Origin: DAOVXM01 sp963746255
GTDB taxonomy: Bacteria > Chloroflexota > Anaerolineae > Anaerolineales > UBA4823
Length of the DNA stretch: 64,000 bases
NCBI GenBank assembly: GCA_963746255.1
Contig: CAVVAJ010000007.1
Location: 1,116,001 to 1,180,000, forward strand
Direction: 5' to 3'
The stretch's first letter is position 1. Every line of letters begins with the position of its first letter. The notes below the pieces were generated by a model that saw only the letters and a list, made by a program, of their open reading frames with translations, made no database searches and was not told the origin of the DNA. Positions 55,334-63,541 of this stretch are shown here, piece after piece. The translations under genes and the position numbers were made by a program.

Positions 55334-56668
55334 ATGGAAAATCGATCAAACCCGAACGTACGCCGCTTCCGCGATGCGATTAAAAGATCATTGCGGTGGC
55401 TGGTACCGGGACTGGGGGTGAAGCGTTGGTTCTTATTGAGCCTGGCCGGTACAACTTTAATTGGAGTGGGCGTAGCAATTCTGATTCTAGATTTCTACCG
55501 GACGGCTCCTGAAACCTGGTGGTTGCCCCTCATATCGGCAGCATCGTTACGCTTTTTGGCTCGTCCGTTGAGGGCACTTATCTTTGGCGGGTTAGGTTTA
55601 ACGTTGATCGCTGTGGGCATTTGGGGGGTCAACCGTACCTTAATGCGACCATACGTTCAGTCAGGGCATGCAGTTGTAGATACACTAACCCTTCATCGCC
55701 GACGCCGTCGCGGACCGAGAGTAGTTGTTATCGGGGGCGGGAATGGCTTATCCACGCTGCTGCGAGGAATTAAAGAGTACACCCATCGGATAACGGCGGT
55801 GGTCACTGTTGCAGATGACGGTGGGTCTTCAGGCCGGTTGCGACGTGAGATGGGCATTCTTCCCCCGGGAGATATCCGCAACTGCTTGGCAGCTTTATCA
55901 AACGACGAAGCGATGCTGACCCAATTATTTCAGTATCGATTCAATAACGAACAAACTGGATTGGAGGGTCACTCATTTGGGAATCTATTTATCAGTGCTT
56001 TATCGGAAATAACCGGCAGTTTTGAGGATGCGGTCGCTGAATCGGGGCGTGTGCTATCGGTAAATGGTCGGGTGCTCCCATCGACTTTGCGCAATGTCCA
56101 GTTGGTCGCTGATATCAGCCTCCCCCACCTGGTGAGTGAAGTTCGAGTAGAAGGGGAGAGCCATATCCCAAAAGCTGCTGGCAAAGTCAAACAAATCTGG
56201 TTAGAGCCCAATAATCCTCCCGCATATCCACGCGTTATCCGCGAAATCTTGTCTGCCGATCTGATCATCATCGGTCCAGGAAGTTTGTATACCAGTATAA
56301 TACCTAATTTGCTGGTCCCGGATATCACTAAAGCGATCCACGCCAGCCGTGGGTTGAAAATCTATGTTTGCAACGTAGCTGCACAACCCGGTGAGACAGA
56401 TGGCTTCTCTTGTGTCGATCATTTGGAATCGTTAGAACGTCATATCGGCCTCGGATTGTTTGATGTGGTTGTTGCTAACCAAAACTTTACTGTAGAATCT
56501 GATAGTGAAATCGAATGGGTGGTCATAGATCAAGATATCGAAGATAGGTATCCCGTTTACCGTGCAGACCTGGTCGATAACGAAAGACCTTGGCGGCACG
56601 ATTCGCAAAAGTTAGCCCAAACACTCATGGATTTACTGCAGGAAAGAACCGGTCCTCTGGTAGAATAG
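55334..56668 (+). CDS. YvcK/CofD-family protein with N-terminal membrane segments
   Basis: 444 aa from ATG 55334 (TTG 55280 is an in-frame alternative). Two hydrophobic segments at ~33-58 and ~72-102, then a basic stretch RRRRGP and a Rossmann-like YvcK domain: VVVIGGGNGLSTLLRGIKEY, AVVTVADDGGSSGRLRREMG, ILPPGDIRNCLAALS, EGHSFGNLFISALSEITGSF. YvcK binds UDP-sugars and affects gluconeogenic growth and envelope synthesis in Firmicutes. Most YvcK proteins are soluble; membrane-anchored forms like this are a variant. It precedes the glycolytic operon. Confidence 0.9.
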   Translation: MENRSNPNVRRFRDAIKRSLRWLVPGLGVKRWFLLSLAGTTLIGVGVAILILDFYRTAPETWWLPLISAASLRFLARPLRALIFGGLGLTLIAVGIWGVNRTLMRPYVQSGHAVVDTLTLHRRRRRGPRVVVIGGGNGLSTLLRGIKEYTHRITAVVTVADDGGSSGRLRREMGILPPGDIRNCLAALSNDEAMLTQLFQYRFNNEQTGLEGHSFGNLFISALSEITGSFEDAVAESGRVLSVNGRVLPSTLRNVQLVADISLPHLVSEVRVEGESHIPKAAGKVKQIWLEPNNPPAYPRVIREILSADLIIIGPGSLYTSIIPNLLVPDITKAIHASRGLKIYVCNVAAQPGETDGFSCVDHLESLERHIGLGLFDVVVANQNFTVESDSEIEWVVIDQDIEDRYPVYRADLVDNERPWRHDSQKLAQTLMDLLQERTGPLVE

Positions 56669-56744
56669 TGCTTGGAAAATACAAAAAGCGACAACACTGA
56701 TTGTTGCAAAAACTAAAACAAAATTGGTACCATGGAGGTTTTAT

Positions 56745-57785
56745 ATGACAACAAAAGTAGGTATTAATGGTTTCGGCCGGATTGGACGGCAAGTGCTAAA
56801 AGCAGTACGTGATTTCCATTCAGATGAACTCGAGGTAGTTGCTTTTAATGATATTGGCGATCTGCCTACTATGGCTCACTTGCTGAAATACGATTCTAAT
56901 TATGGACACTTCGACGGTGAAGTTGTAGTGGGCGATGGGGAACTAATCATCGATGGTAAATCGGTTAAAGCGTTTTCGCAGACCGACCCGGGACAAATAC
57001 CATGGAAAGACTTAGGCGTTGAGATTGTTATCGAAAGCACCGGTATTTTTAAGACGAAAGAAGCCGATGGTGGTAAAAAGGGGGCTGTAAGCCACATCAC
57101 CGAGGGTGGCGCCAAGAAGGTGATTATCTCTGCCCCTGCAAAAGGTGAAGACTTGACAATTGTATTGGGAGTGAACGACGACAAATACGATCCTGCCACG
57201 CACCACGTTGTGTCGAATGCTTCCTGCACAACTAATGGGCTGGCACCTGCAGTTAAAGTTGTCCATGATAAATATAATATTGTCCGGGGCTTTATGACCA
57301 CGATCCATGCCTATACCAACGGGCAGAGAATTCTGGACATGCCGCACAAAGACCTTCGCCGCGCAAGAGCAGCTGCAATGAGCATCATTCCGACAACGAC
57401 TGGTGCGGCAAAAGCGATCAAATTAGTGATACCCGATCTCGAGGGAAAGATTGATGGGTATGCACTCCGTGTACCTACATCAACAGTTTCCGTCATTGAT
57501 CTGACGTGTGAAATTGAAAAAGCGACCACGACTGAAGAATTAAGGCAAGATTACCGAACTGCTGCGGCTGGTCAACTCAGAGGAATTCTCCAGGCAGTTG
57601 ATGAGCCCCTGGTAAGTATTGACTTCAAGGGGAGCGCATACAGCTCATCGGTTGATTTGCCGTTTACCCAGGTCCTCGGCGCAGGAAAGAGCACATTAGT
57701 GAAAGTCGTCGCCTGGTATGATAATGAGTGGGGCTACTCGGTGCGGACTGCCGACTTAGCCGCATTAATGGCAAAATCCCTTTAG
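56745..57785 (+). CDS. gap: Glyceraldehyde-3-phosphate dehydrogenase
   Basis: 346 aa type I GAPDH. NAD-binding KVGINGFGRIGRQVLKA, the catalytic Cys in SNASCTTNGLAP (~157), and WYDNEWGYSVR at the C-terminus. ATG 56745 follows GGAGG. It heads gap-pgk-tpiA, with a hairpin between gap and pgk. Confidence 0.97.
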   Translation: MTTKVGINGFGRIGRQVLKAVRDFHSDELEVVAFNDIGDLPTMAHLLKYDSNYGHFDGEVVVGDGELIIDGKSVKAFSQTDPGQIPWKDLGVEIVIESTGIFKTKEADGGKKGAVSHITEGGAKKVIISAPAKGEDLTIVLGVNDDKYDPATHHVVSNASCTTNGLAPAVKVVHDKYNIVRGFMTTIHAYTNGQRILDMPHKDLRRARAAAMSIIPTTTGAAKAIKLVIPDLEGKIDGYALRVPTSTVSVIDLTCEIEKATTTEELRQDYRTAAAGQLRGILQAVDEPLVSIDFKGSAYSSSVDLPFTQVLGAGKSTLVKVVAWYDNEWGYSVRTADLAALMAKSL

Positions 57786-57805
57786 ACTATTTCGGTGGAG
57801 CAATT

Positions 57806-57846
57806 AGAAGCGTGGAACGTAGTTTTATCAAACGTTTCACGCTTCT
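57806..57846 (+). repeat. Strong hairpin between gap and pgk
   Basis: AGAAGCGTG (57806-57814) / CACGCTTCT (57838-57846), with an inner AACGT/ACGTT extension. No T-run follows and the pgk SD lies 8 nt after it, so it may be an mRNA stability or processing element and not a full terminator. Confidence 0.65.
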
Positions 57847-57864
57847 TGATTGATGGAGGCCTGC

Positions 57865-59040
57865 ATGTTCAATAAGAAGACAATCCAGGATGAAGATTAT
57901 TATCAGAAGCGGGTGTTAGTCCGGGTAGATTTCAACGTGCCTATCCGGGACGGTGTCGTAGGTGACGACACACGGATTCAAGCTGCGCTGCCAACTATCA
58001 ACTACTTACTTGATCAAGATGCAGCAGTTATTCTATGCTCTCATCTGGGACGCCCGAAAGGTGAGCCCGATGCCCAATTCTCATTAAAACCGGTGGCAGA
58101 ATACCTCGCCAACTTACTCAATAATCCAGTTTCATTTTGTCCCGAGACAGTTGGCCCGATCGCTCAAAGCGCGGCAAACGAGCTATCTCCTGGGGAAGTT
58201 TTAGTGTTGGAGAACACGCGCTTTAACCCAGGCGAGAAAGCTAATGACCCGGTATTTGCTAAGCAGCTTGCGGATCTGGCGGATATGTACGTTAATGACG
58301 CTTTCGGTTCTGCACACCGGGCGCATGCCTCGACCACGGGGGTAACGCAGTACCTGCCCGCGGCGGCTGGATTCTTGCTGGAGAAAGAGATACGCTACTT
58401 AGGACAGGCGATTGCTGATCCAAAGCGCCCGTTTATCGCCATCCTTGGCGGTGCAAAGGTAAGCGATAAGATCGGTGTGATCAAGAATTTATTGAGTAAA
58501 ACGGATCAAATCCTCATCGGTGGTGGGATGGCCAACACGTTTTTCAAAGCGCAGGGTTACCCGGTTGGTGATTCACTTGTCGAGGATGATGCTTTGGATA
58601 CCGCGCGTGAGATACTGGGTCAAGCCGGTACTGGGATGCGTCTGCCGATCGATGTCGTGATCGCGAGCGAGTTTTCTAATGAGGCAGAGACCAAGGTTAT
58701 GGCGATGGGTCCAGTACCGGACGGCTGGCGGATCATGGATATCGGTCCGGATACGGTGAAAGCGTATGCAAAAGCTGTTCGTGGGGCTGGCACTGTTGTC
58801 TGGAATGGACCGATGGGTGTGTTTGAATTCCCGAATTTCGCCCAGGGCACCTACGGGGTGGCAGATGCGGTTGCAAGAAGCGGAGCTGTTTCGATAATCG
58901 GTGGAGGAGATTCAGTCGCAGCGATCAAACAGTCTGGTCTGTCAGAGCAGATCACCCATATGTCAACCGGCGGCGGGGCATCGCTCGAAATGTTAGAAGG
59001 TTTATCCTTGCCCGGTCTTGCGGCTTTGAACGATATATAG
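57865..59040 (+). CDS. pgk: Phosphoglycerate kinase
   Basis: 391 aa. Motifs VLVRVDFNVPI, LCSHLGRPKG, LGGAKVSDKIGVIKNL, WNGPMGVFE and GGGDSVAAIKQSG. ATG 57865 follows GGAGG; the upstream in-frame ATG at 57850 overlaps the hairpin region and is less likely. Catalyses the substrate-level phosphorylation after GAPDH. Confidence 0.97.
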   Translation: MFNKKTIQDEDYYQKRVLVRVDFNVPIRDGVVGDDTRIQAALPTINYLLDQDAAVILCSHLGRPKGEPDAQFSLKPVAEYLANLLNNPVSFCPETVGPIAQSAANELSPGEVLVLENTRFNPGEKANDPVFAKQLADLADMYVNDAFGSAHRAHASTTGVTQYLPAAAGFLLEKEIRYLGQAIADPKRPFIAILGGAKVSDKIGVIKNLLSKTDQILIGGGMANTFFKAQGYPVGDSLVEDDALDTAREILGQAGTGMRLPIDVVIASEFSNEAETKVMAMGPVPDGWRIMDIGPDTVKAYAKAVRGAGTVVWNGPMGVFEFPNFAQGTYGVADAVARSGAVSIIGGGDSVAAIKQSGLSEQITHMSTGGGASLEMLEGLSLPGLAALNDI

Positions 59041-59073
59041 ACTATTTAGATTTCACCAAAAATTGAGGATAAA

Positions 59074-59832
59074 ATGCGGAGACCATTCGTTGCTGGAAAT
59101 TGGAAAATGTTTAATACGGTTGCTGAAGCACGTCATCTCGTTTCGGAATTGGTACCCGGGCTGCAGACTATCGCCGGTGTAGAGAAAGCGCTCTGCCCGC
59201 CTGCTACAGCACTGCTGGCAGTTAGAGCTCTCCTGGAGGGCACCGATATCGGATTAGGAGCTCAAAATATACACTGGGAAGATTCGGGTGCTTATACCGG
59301 CGAGATCTCACCAGCCATGGTAGCTGAATTGTGCCAGTATGTGATTATTGGGCATTCGGAACGCCGGGCGTACTTCGGTGAAACCAACCAGTCAGTTAAC
59401 CGCAAGGTACAGGCTGCACTGTCCCACGGGTTGGTGCCAATCGTCTGTGTAGGCGAGACCCTGGCTGAAAACGAGGCTGGAATGACTCAGGAAGTAGTTG
59501 CGGCGCAGCTGAAAGAGGGCCTGGCCAGGTTAGATCTCAATGATGGGGGTGCGATTGTGATTGCTTACGAGCCGGTTTGGGCGATTGGTACCGGTAAAGC
59601 TGCCACGGCTGAAGGTGCAAACCAGGTGATTGCCGATGTGATCAGACCGGCATTAGCTGATGCTTATGGGGATGTGTTTGCCCAGCAGGTACGGGTGCAG
59701 TACGGCGGCTCGGTTAAAGCGAACAATGCCCGCGAGTTCTTCAGCCAACCGGACATCGATGGTGCATTAGTCGGTGGAGCGAGTCTAAAGAGCAGTGAAT
59801 TTATAGCCATCGTTCAAGCTGCTGAACATTGA
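59074..59832 (+). CDS. tpiA: Triosephosphate isomerase
   Basis: 252 aa. FVAGNWKMFNT (catalytic Lys), IIGHSERRAYFGE (His) and IAYEPVWAIGTGK (Glu). 33 nt after pgk, same operon. Confidence 0.97.
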   Translation: MRRPFVAGNWKMFNTVAEARHLVSELVPGLQTIAGVEKALCPPATALLAVRALLEGTDIGLGAQNIHWEDSGAYTGEISPAMVAELCQYVIIGHSERRAYFGETNQSVNRKVQAALSHGLVPIVCVGETLAENEAGMTQEVVAAQLKEGLARLDLNDGGAIVIAYEPVWAIGTGKAATAEGANQVIADVIRPALADAYGDVFAQQVRVQYGGSVKANNAREFFSQPDIDGALVGGASLKSSEFIAIVQAAEH

Positions 59833-60584
59833 GTGAATTGCTTGCTTTGTGGTGGCTCCTGATCTTATTGGGGCCGCTGATTTTTATCCAACGCCGTTTG
59901 CATTGGGAAATTCAAGCGGCGTTTTTGCTGTTTACCGGCAGGGCAGATCTTGCAAACGTGCTGTTCGCGCTGCTTTTCTTGCCGGGTATCCTCTTACATG
60001 AAGTGAGCCATTTCTTGATGGCCAAGATCTTACGAGTGCCAACCAAAAAGTTCTCTATCTTGCCCCAGACCCTGGCAGATGGTCGTCTGCGTTTGGGATA
60101 TGTAGAAACCGCCAAGACAGATCTGCTGCGGGAAACTCTCATCGGCGCAGCTCCGCTACTTAGCGGAATTCTATTTATAGCTTATGTAGGTATGGTCCAG
60201 TTTGGTTTCACGGAAATCTGGCGGTCTACCCTAGCAAGCGCGCAAATACCCACTCAGATTGGCCTCTCTCCCTTGGTCTCACAGCCGGATTTCTGGCTCT
60301 GGCTCTATTTGGTTACAGTTGTGAGCAGCACCATGATGCCCTCACCCAGCGACCGGCGGTCCTGGCTGCCCGTCTTAGGCGTGGGTTTGTTTTTGGTTGC
60401 CCTGGGAATTTTGGCGGGAGCAGGCCCATGGATGTTGAAGAATATTGCCCCACAGTTAAATGTGGCTTTTAGCATCGTTGCCCTTACGTTTGCCATCAGC
60501 TTGGTCGTGCATATTCTGCTGTGGCCGATTTGGTTTGGATTGCGGGTCATCCTCAGCAAGCTTACGAATCGGGATATTCGATAA
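59829..60584 (+). CDS. Polytopic membrane protein with an HExxH motif
   Basis: 251 aa with about five to six hydrophobic helices. Residues ~58-66 contain LLHEVSHFL, an HExxH zinc-protease motif in a predicted membrane helix, as in M50-type proteases. No NPxxDG-like second motif is seen, so activity is uncertain. The TTG start at 59829 overlaps the tpiA stop by 3 nt, which makes translational coupling likely. Confidence 0.72.
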   Translation: MSELLALWWLLILLGPLIFIQRRLHWEIQAAFLLFTGRADLANVLFALLFLPGILLHEVSHFLMAKILRVPTKKFSILPQTLADGRLRLGYVETAKTDLLRETLIGAAPLLSGILFIAYVGMVQFGFTEIWRSTLASAQIPTQIGLSPLVSQPDFWLWLYLVTVVSSTMMPSPSDRRSWLPVLGVGLFLVALGILAGAGPWMLKNIAPQLNVAFSIVALTFAISLVVHILLWPIWFGLRVILSKLTNRDIR

Positions 60585-60925
60585 TCGGGATTGCTTTCCA
60601 GCGAGTGAGAACCTTTATAGGCTGCATTTCCCATCTATCTAATCCCGGTAGAAGTTGTCATTTGTCCGCACAGAATAATGTTCCGAATACCCTGTCCAGA
60701 TGGCATATGCTCAAATTGCCAAGCCCGGTAATCTCTGTTAGAATTATTATGCAAACAACGTTATTGGAAAGGCTTCTGATGGCTAGATTCTTCGCAGAGG
60801 TGCAAAATCCCACGAAGATTTTTTTGTTGTCTTATATACCCATCGTACACAGCCGGGATCTAGGTGGGACACGATAGTATCGTTTTTCCGTTTTATTTGT
60901 TGAAAGTGTTTGGAAAGGATGTCCT
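60585..60925. other. Intergenic region before the polysaccharide locus
   Basis: 341 bp without a gene that I can support. It carries a good promoter at 60716-60744 and, near 60871-60887, ACGATAGTATCGT followed by TTTT. Confidence 0.5.
60716..60744 (+). promoter_or_regulatory. Promoter of the NusG-paralogue/polysaccharide locus
   Basis: TTGCCA (60716-60721), 17-bp spacer, TAGAAT (60739-60744) preceded by TGT (extended -10). The resulting leader is ~175 nt. Confidence 0.65.
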
Positions 60926-61156
60926 ATGTCAAACGGAATGAAAGGACCTGAAATCGTAAGCGGTGGTAGTGAAAGTTATGCACTCAAGTTCTTGGATTTT
61001 AAACAGATCCCGATGTTGGACGAAGCTCTGCATTCAATCGGTGATTACGGCGAGCTGAGGTTGATCGTAGAGCGCGGGAGGCTGCGCTTTGTCGTTACCC
61101 AAAAGAGTTATGACGCGCTGAATTGGCAGCCGGGCAGCTTGGTCTCCCAGGATTAA
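60926..61156 (+). CDS. Small protein of unknown function preceding a NusG paralogue
   Basis: 76 aa, alpha/beta by pattern, no Cys, no signal peptide (LDEALHSIGDYGELRLIVER, then GRLRFVVTQKSYDAL). GGAAAGGA precedes the ATG. It ends 2 nt before the NusG-like gene, so the two are coupled. No family recognised. Confidence 0.75.
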   Translation: MSNGMKGPEIVSGGSESYALKFLDFKQIPMLDEALHSIGDYGELRLIVERGRLRFVVTQKSYDALNWQPGSLVSQD

Positions 61157-61158
61157 TC

Positions 61159-61668
61159 ATGTCTGAGAATTGGTATGCCCTGCGCAGTAAACCGCGCAAG
61201 GAAGACGTCGTCTGGCGGCAGGTGCGCGCCCAGGAAATCGAGGTATTCTACCCACGCCTGCGCGTTCAGCCGGTAAATCCACGCTCGAAAAAGGTCAAAC
61301 CCTACTTTCCGGGATATTTATTTGTCAACGTCGATATAGATAAAGTTGGCTTATCCACTTTTCAGTGGATGCCGCATGCTATCGGTATTGTTACGGTGGG
61401 TGAAGAACCGGGAATTGTGCCGGATAACATGATACATGCCATACGCAAGCGGGTTGAGGAGATCGCCGCCGCGGGTGGTGAGCTGTTTGCCGGCTTACAG
61501 CCTGGGGATGAGATCACGATCTCGGAAGGCCCGTTTGCAGGTTATGAAGCGATTTTCGACACCCGCATCGCAGGGCAAGAACGTGTGCGGGTGCTGCTGC
61601 AGTTCTTGAATGACCGCCGGCAGGTAGCGATTGAATTGGATGCCAGCCAGATTAAAAAGAAGAAATAA
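61159..61668 (+). CDS. NusG-family specialised antiterminator (RfaH/UpxY/LoaP-like)
   Basis: 169 aa. NGN domain at 1-105 (WYALRSKPRKEDVVWRQVRA, KPYFPGYLFVNVDI) and a KOW domain at ~115-165 (LQPGDEITISEGPFAGYEAI). Sequence order and position at the head of sugar-nucleotide and transfer genes fit the NusG paralogues that let RNA polymerase read through long polysaccharide operons. ATG 61159 lies just after the previous stop. Confidence 0.92.
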   Translation: MSENWYALRSKPRKEDVVWRQVRAQEIEVFYPRLRVQPVNPRSKKVKPYFPGYLFVNVDIDKVGLSTFQWMPHAIGIVTVGEEPGIVPDNMIHAIRKRVEEIAAAGGELFAGLQPGDEITISEGPFAGYEAIFDTRIAGQERVRVLLQFLNDRRQVAIELDASQIKKKK

Positions 61669-61684
61669 GTTCGACTATGTTCTT

Positions 61685-61710
61685 TCTCAGCTCAAAATTG
61701 AACTGAGAAG
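61685..61710 (+). repeat. Hairpin between the NusG paralogue and gmd
   Basis: TTCTCAG (61685-61691) / CTGAGAA (61704-61710) with inner TCAA/TTGA pairing; no T-run. It could be a recruitment hairpin for the NusG paralogue (inference). Confidence 0.5.
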
Positions 61711-61840
61711 CCTCAAACAATCCGGCTGTACTTTAGCAGCTCTCGGTAGATAGTACGAAAAGACCAGCTGCCATGTCGGTAGGGCGGAGCGCGCTTGATA
61801 TCTGCTAGGCCACTGGAAAGAGAATAATTAGGAATTGATT

Positions 61841-62912
61841 ATGAAAAAAGCATTGATTACGGGTATTACCGGGCAGGATGGCTCCTACTTAGCGGAGCTG
61901 CTGCTTTCGAAGGGCTATGAAGTGCACGGCTTGATCAGACGCGCCAGCACCTTCAACACCCACCGCATCGATCATATTTACCGCGACCCGCATAACAATA
62001 ACGGGGTAAACCTGCACCTGCATTACGGCGATGTGGCCGCTTCGGGCAACTTGATCGAGATGATCTACAACATCCGCCCGGATGAGGTCTACCATCTCGC
62101 GGCCCAGTCACACGTGCGGGTCAGCTTTGACCTGCCGGAGTACACCGGTGATGTGACCGGGCTGGGCACGATCCGCATCCTGGAAGCGATCCGCAAGTCC
62201 GGCGTGCAGACGCGCTTTTACCAGGCTTCTTCCAGCGAGATGTACGGTGCCGCCAAACCCCCGCAAAACGAAGCGACCCAGTTCGAACCGCAGAGCCCGT
62301 ATGCCGCAGCCAAAGCTTATGCCTACTGGATGACACGCAGCTACCGCCAGGGCTACGACATGTTCGCCTGCAACGGGATCCTGTTCAACCACGAATCCCC
62401 CCGCCGGGGTGAGACATTTGTGACCCGCAAGATCACCCGCGCCCTGAGCCGCCATCGTCGCCGGCAAACAGAAGCAGCTCTACCTGGGCAACCTGGACGC
62501 CAAGCGCGACTGGGGCTATGCGCCGGATTATGTCGCCGCCATGTGGAAAATGCTCCAGCTTGGGTATGCCGATGATTTCGTGATCGGGACGGGTGAATCG
62601 CATTCGGTGCGCGAGTTCCTCGACGAGGCTTTTGGCTATGTGGACCTGGACTGGAACGAGTACGTGCACATCGACCCGCGCTACTACCGGCCGAATGAGG
62701 TTGATTACCTGCTCGCGGACCCTGGCAAGGCGCAGCGCGAGCTGGGCTGGGAGCCGCGCGTCTTCTTCAAAGACCTGGTGCGCATCATGGTGGATGCCGA
62801 CCTGGAGCTGGCCGGGCTGCCTTCGCCTGGCGATGGGAAGAAGCTGCTGGAAGACCGCCACGGCCCCTGGCACCGCTGGGAGAGCCAGGTGATCAGCATG
62901 GGCGATCATTAA
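61841..62912 (+). CDS. gmd: GDP-mannose 4,6-dehydratase, frameshifted
   Basis: About 356 residues when joined. Makes GDP-4-keto-6-deoxymannose for fucose/rhamnose-type sugars. Start at ATG 61841 with the Rossmann motif ALITGITGQDGSYLAELLL and the catalytic SSSEMYG ... SPYAAAKAYAYW (Tyr, Lys). The first frame diverges after RKITRALSR; the next continues IVAGKQKQLYLGNLDAKRDW to the normal end at 62912. One extra C near 62450-62453 accounts for it. GC content is visibly higher than in the rest of the window. Confidence 0.92.
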
Positions 62913-62922
62913 CCAATTAATT

Positions 62923-63541
62923 ATGATCAAATCGTTCAGCAGGCTGTTTAAAAAGAATCAACCGTCAATTGTCGTCGTATCCGGACTGCCGCGCTCGGGC
63001 ACCTCGCTGATGATGAAGATGCTTGAGGTTGGCGGCATCCCGCCTTTGACCGATAAGATCCGCACGGCTGATGACGATAACCCTAAGGGTTACTATGAAT
63101 ACGAACGCGCCAAAAAGCTGAAGGAGGGCGATTTCGCCTGGCTGCCGGAAGCCGAGGGAAGAGCAGTCAAGGTGATCTCGGCCTTGCTGTCTTACCTGCC
63201 GGCTGAGTACCAGTACAAAGTTGTCTTCATGCAGCGTGCCCTGCCGGAGGTGCTGGCTTCCCAGCGCAAGATGCTGGTCAACCGGGACGAGGACCCGGAC
63301 CGGGTCAGCGATGAGGAGCTGGCCGGATTGTTTGAGAAGCACCTGGCGGAAGTGACCGGCTGGCTCGCCCAGCAGCCCAATATCAGCACCCATTACTTGA
63401 GCTATAACGAGCTGGTTGCCGATCCAATGCACCCATATCCAGGCACTGGATCGCTTCTTGCCTGGTTTCCTGGACACATCCCCGATGGGGACGGTTATTG
63501 ACCCGGCGCTGTACCGGCAGCGGGTGGAATCGGACAAATGA
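62923..63541 (+). CDS. Sulfotransferase-family protein, frameshifted
   Basis: About 205 residues when joined. The PAPS-binding-like loop VVVSGLPRSGTSLMMKMLEV at ~20-39 is typical of sulfotransferases. The first frame ends at 63501 after DPMHPYPGTG; the next frame gives HIQALDRFLPGFLDTSPMGT, then VIDPALYRQRVESDK with stop at 63541. One extra C in the CCC run near 63431-63433 explains the shift. Could sulfate an exopolysaccharide; substrate unknown. Confidence 0.82.

Noticed and set aside
60871..60887. ACGATAGTATCGT plus TTTT as a terminator upstream of the 76-aa gene
   Set aside because: The palindrome leaves almost no loop and has a weak AT-rich stem; it may be an attenuator but is too weak to call.
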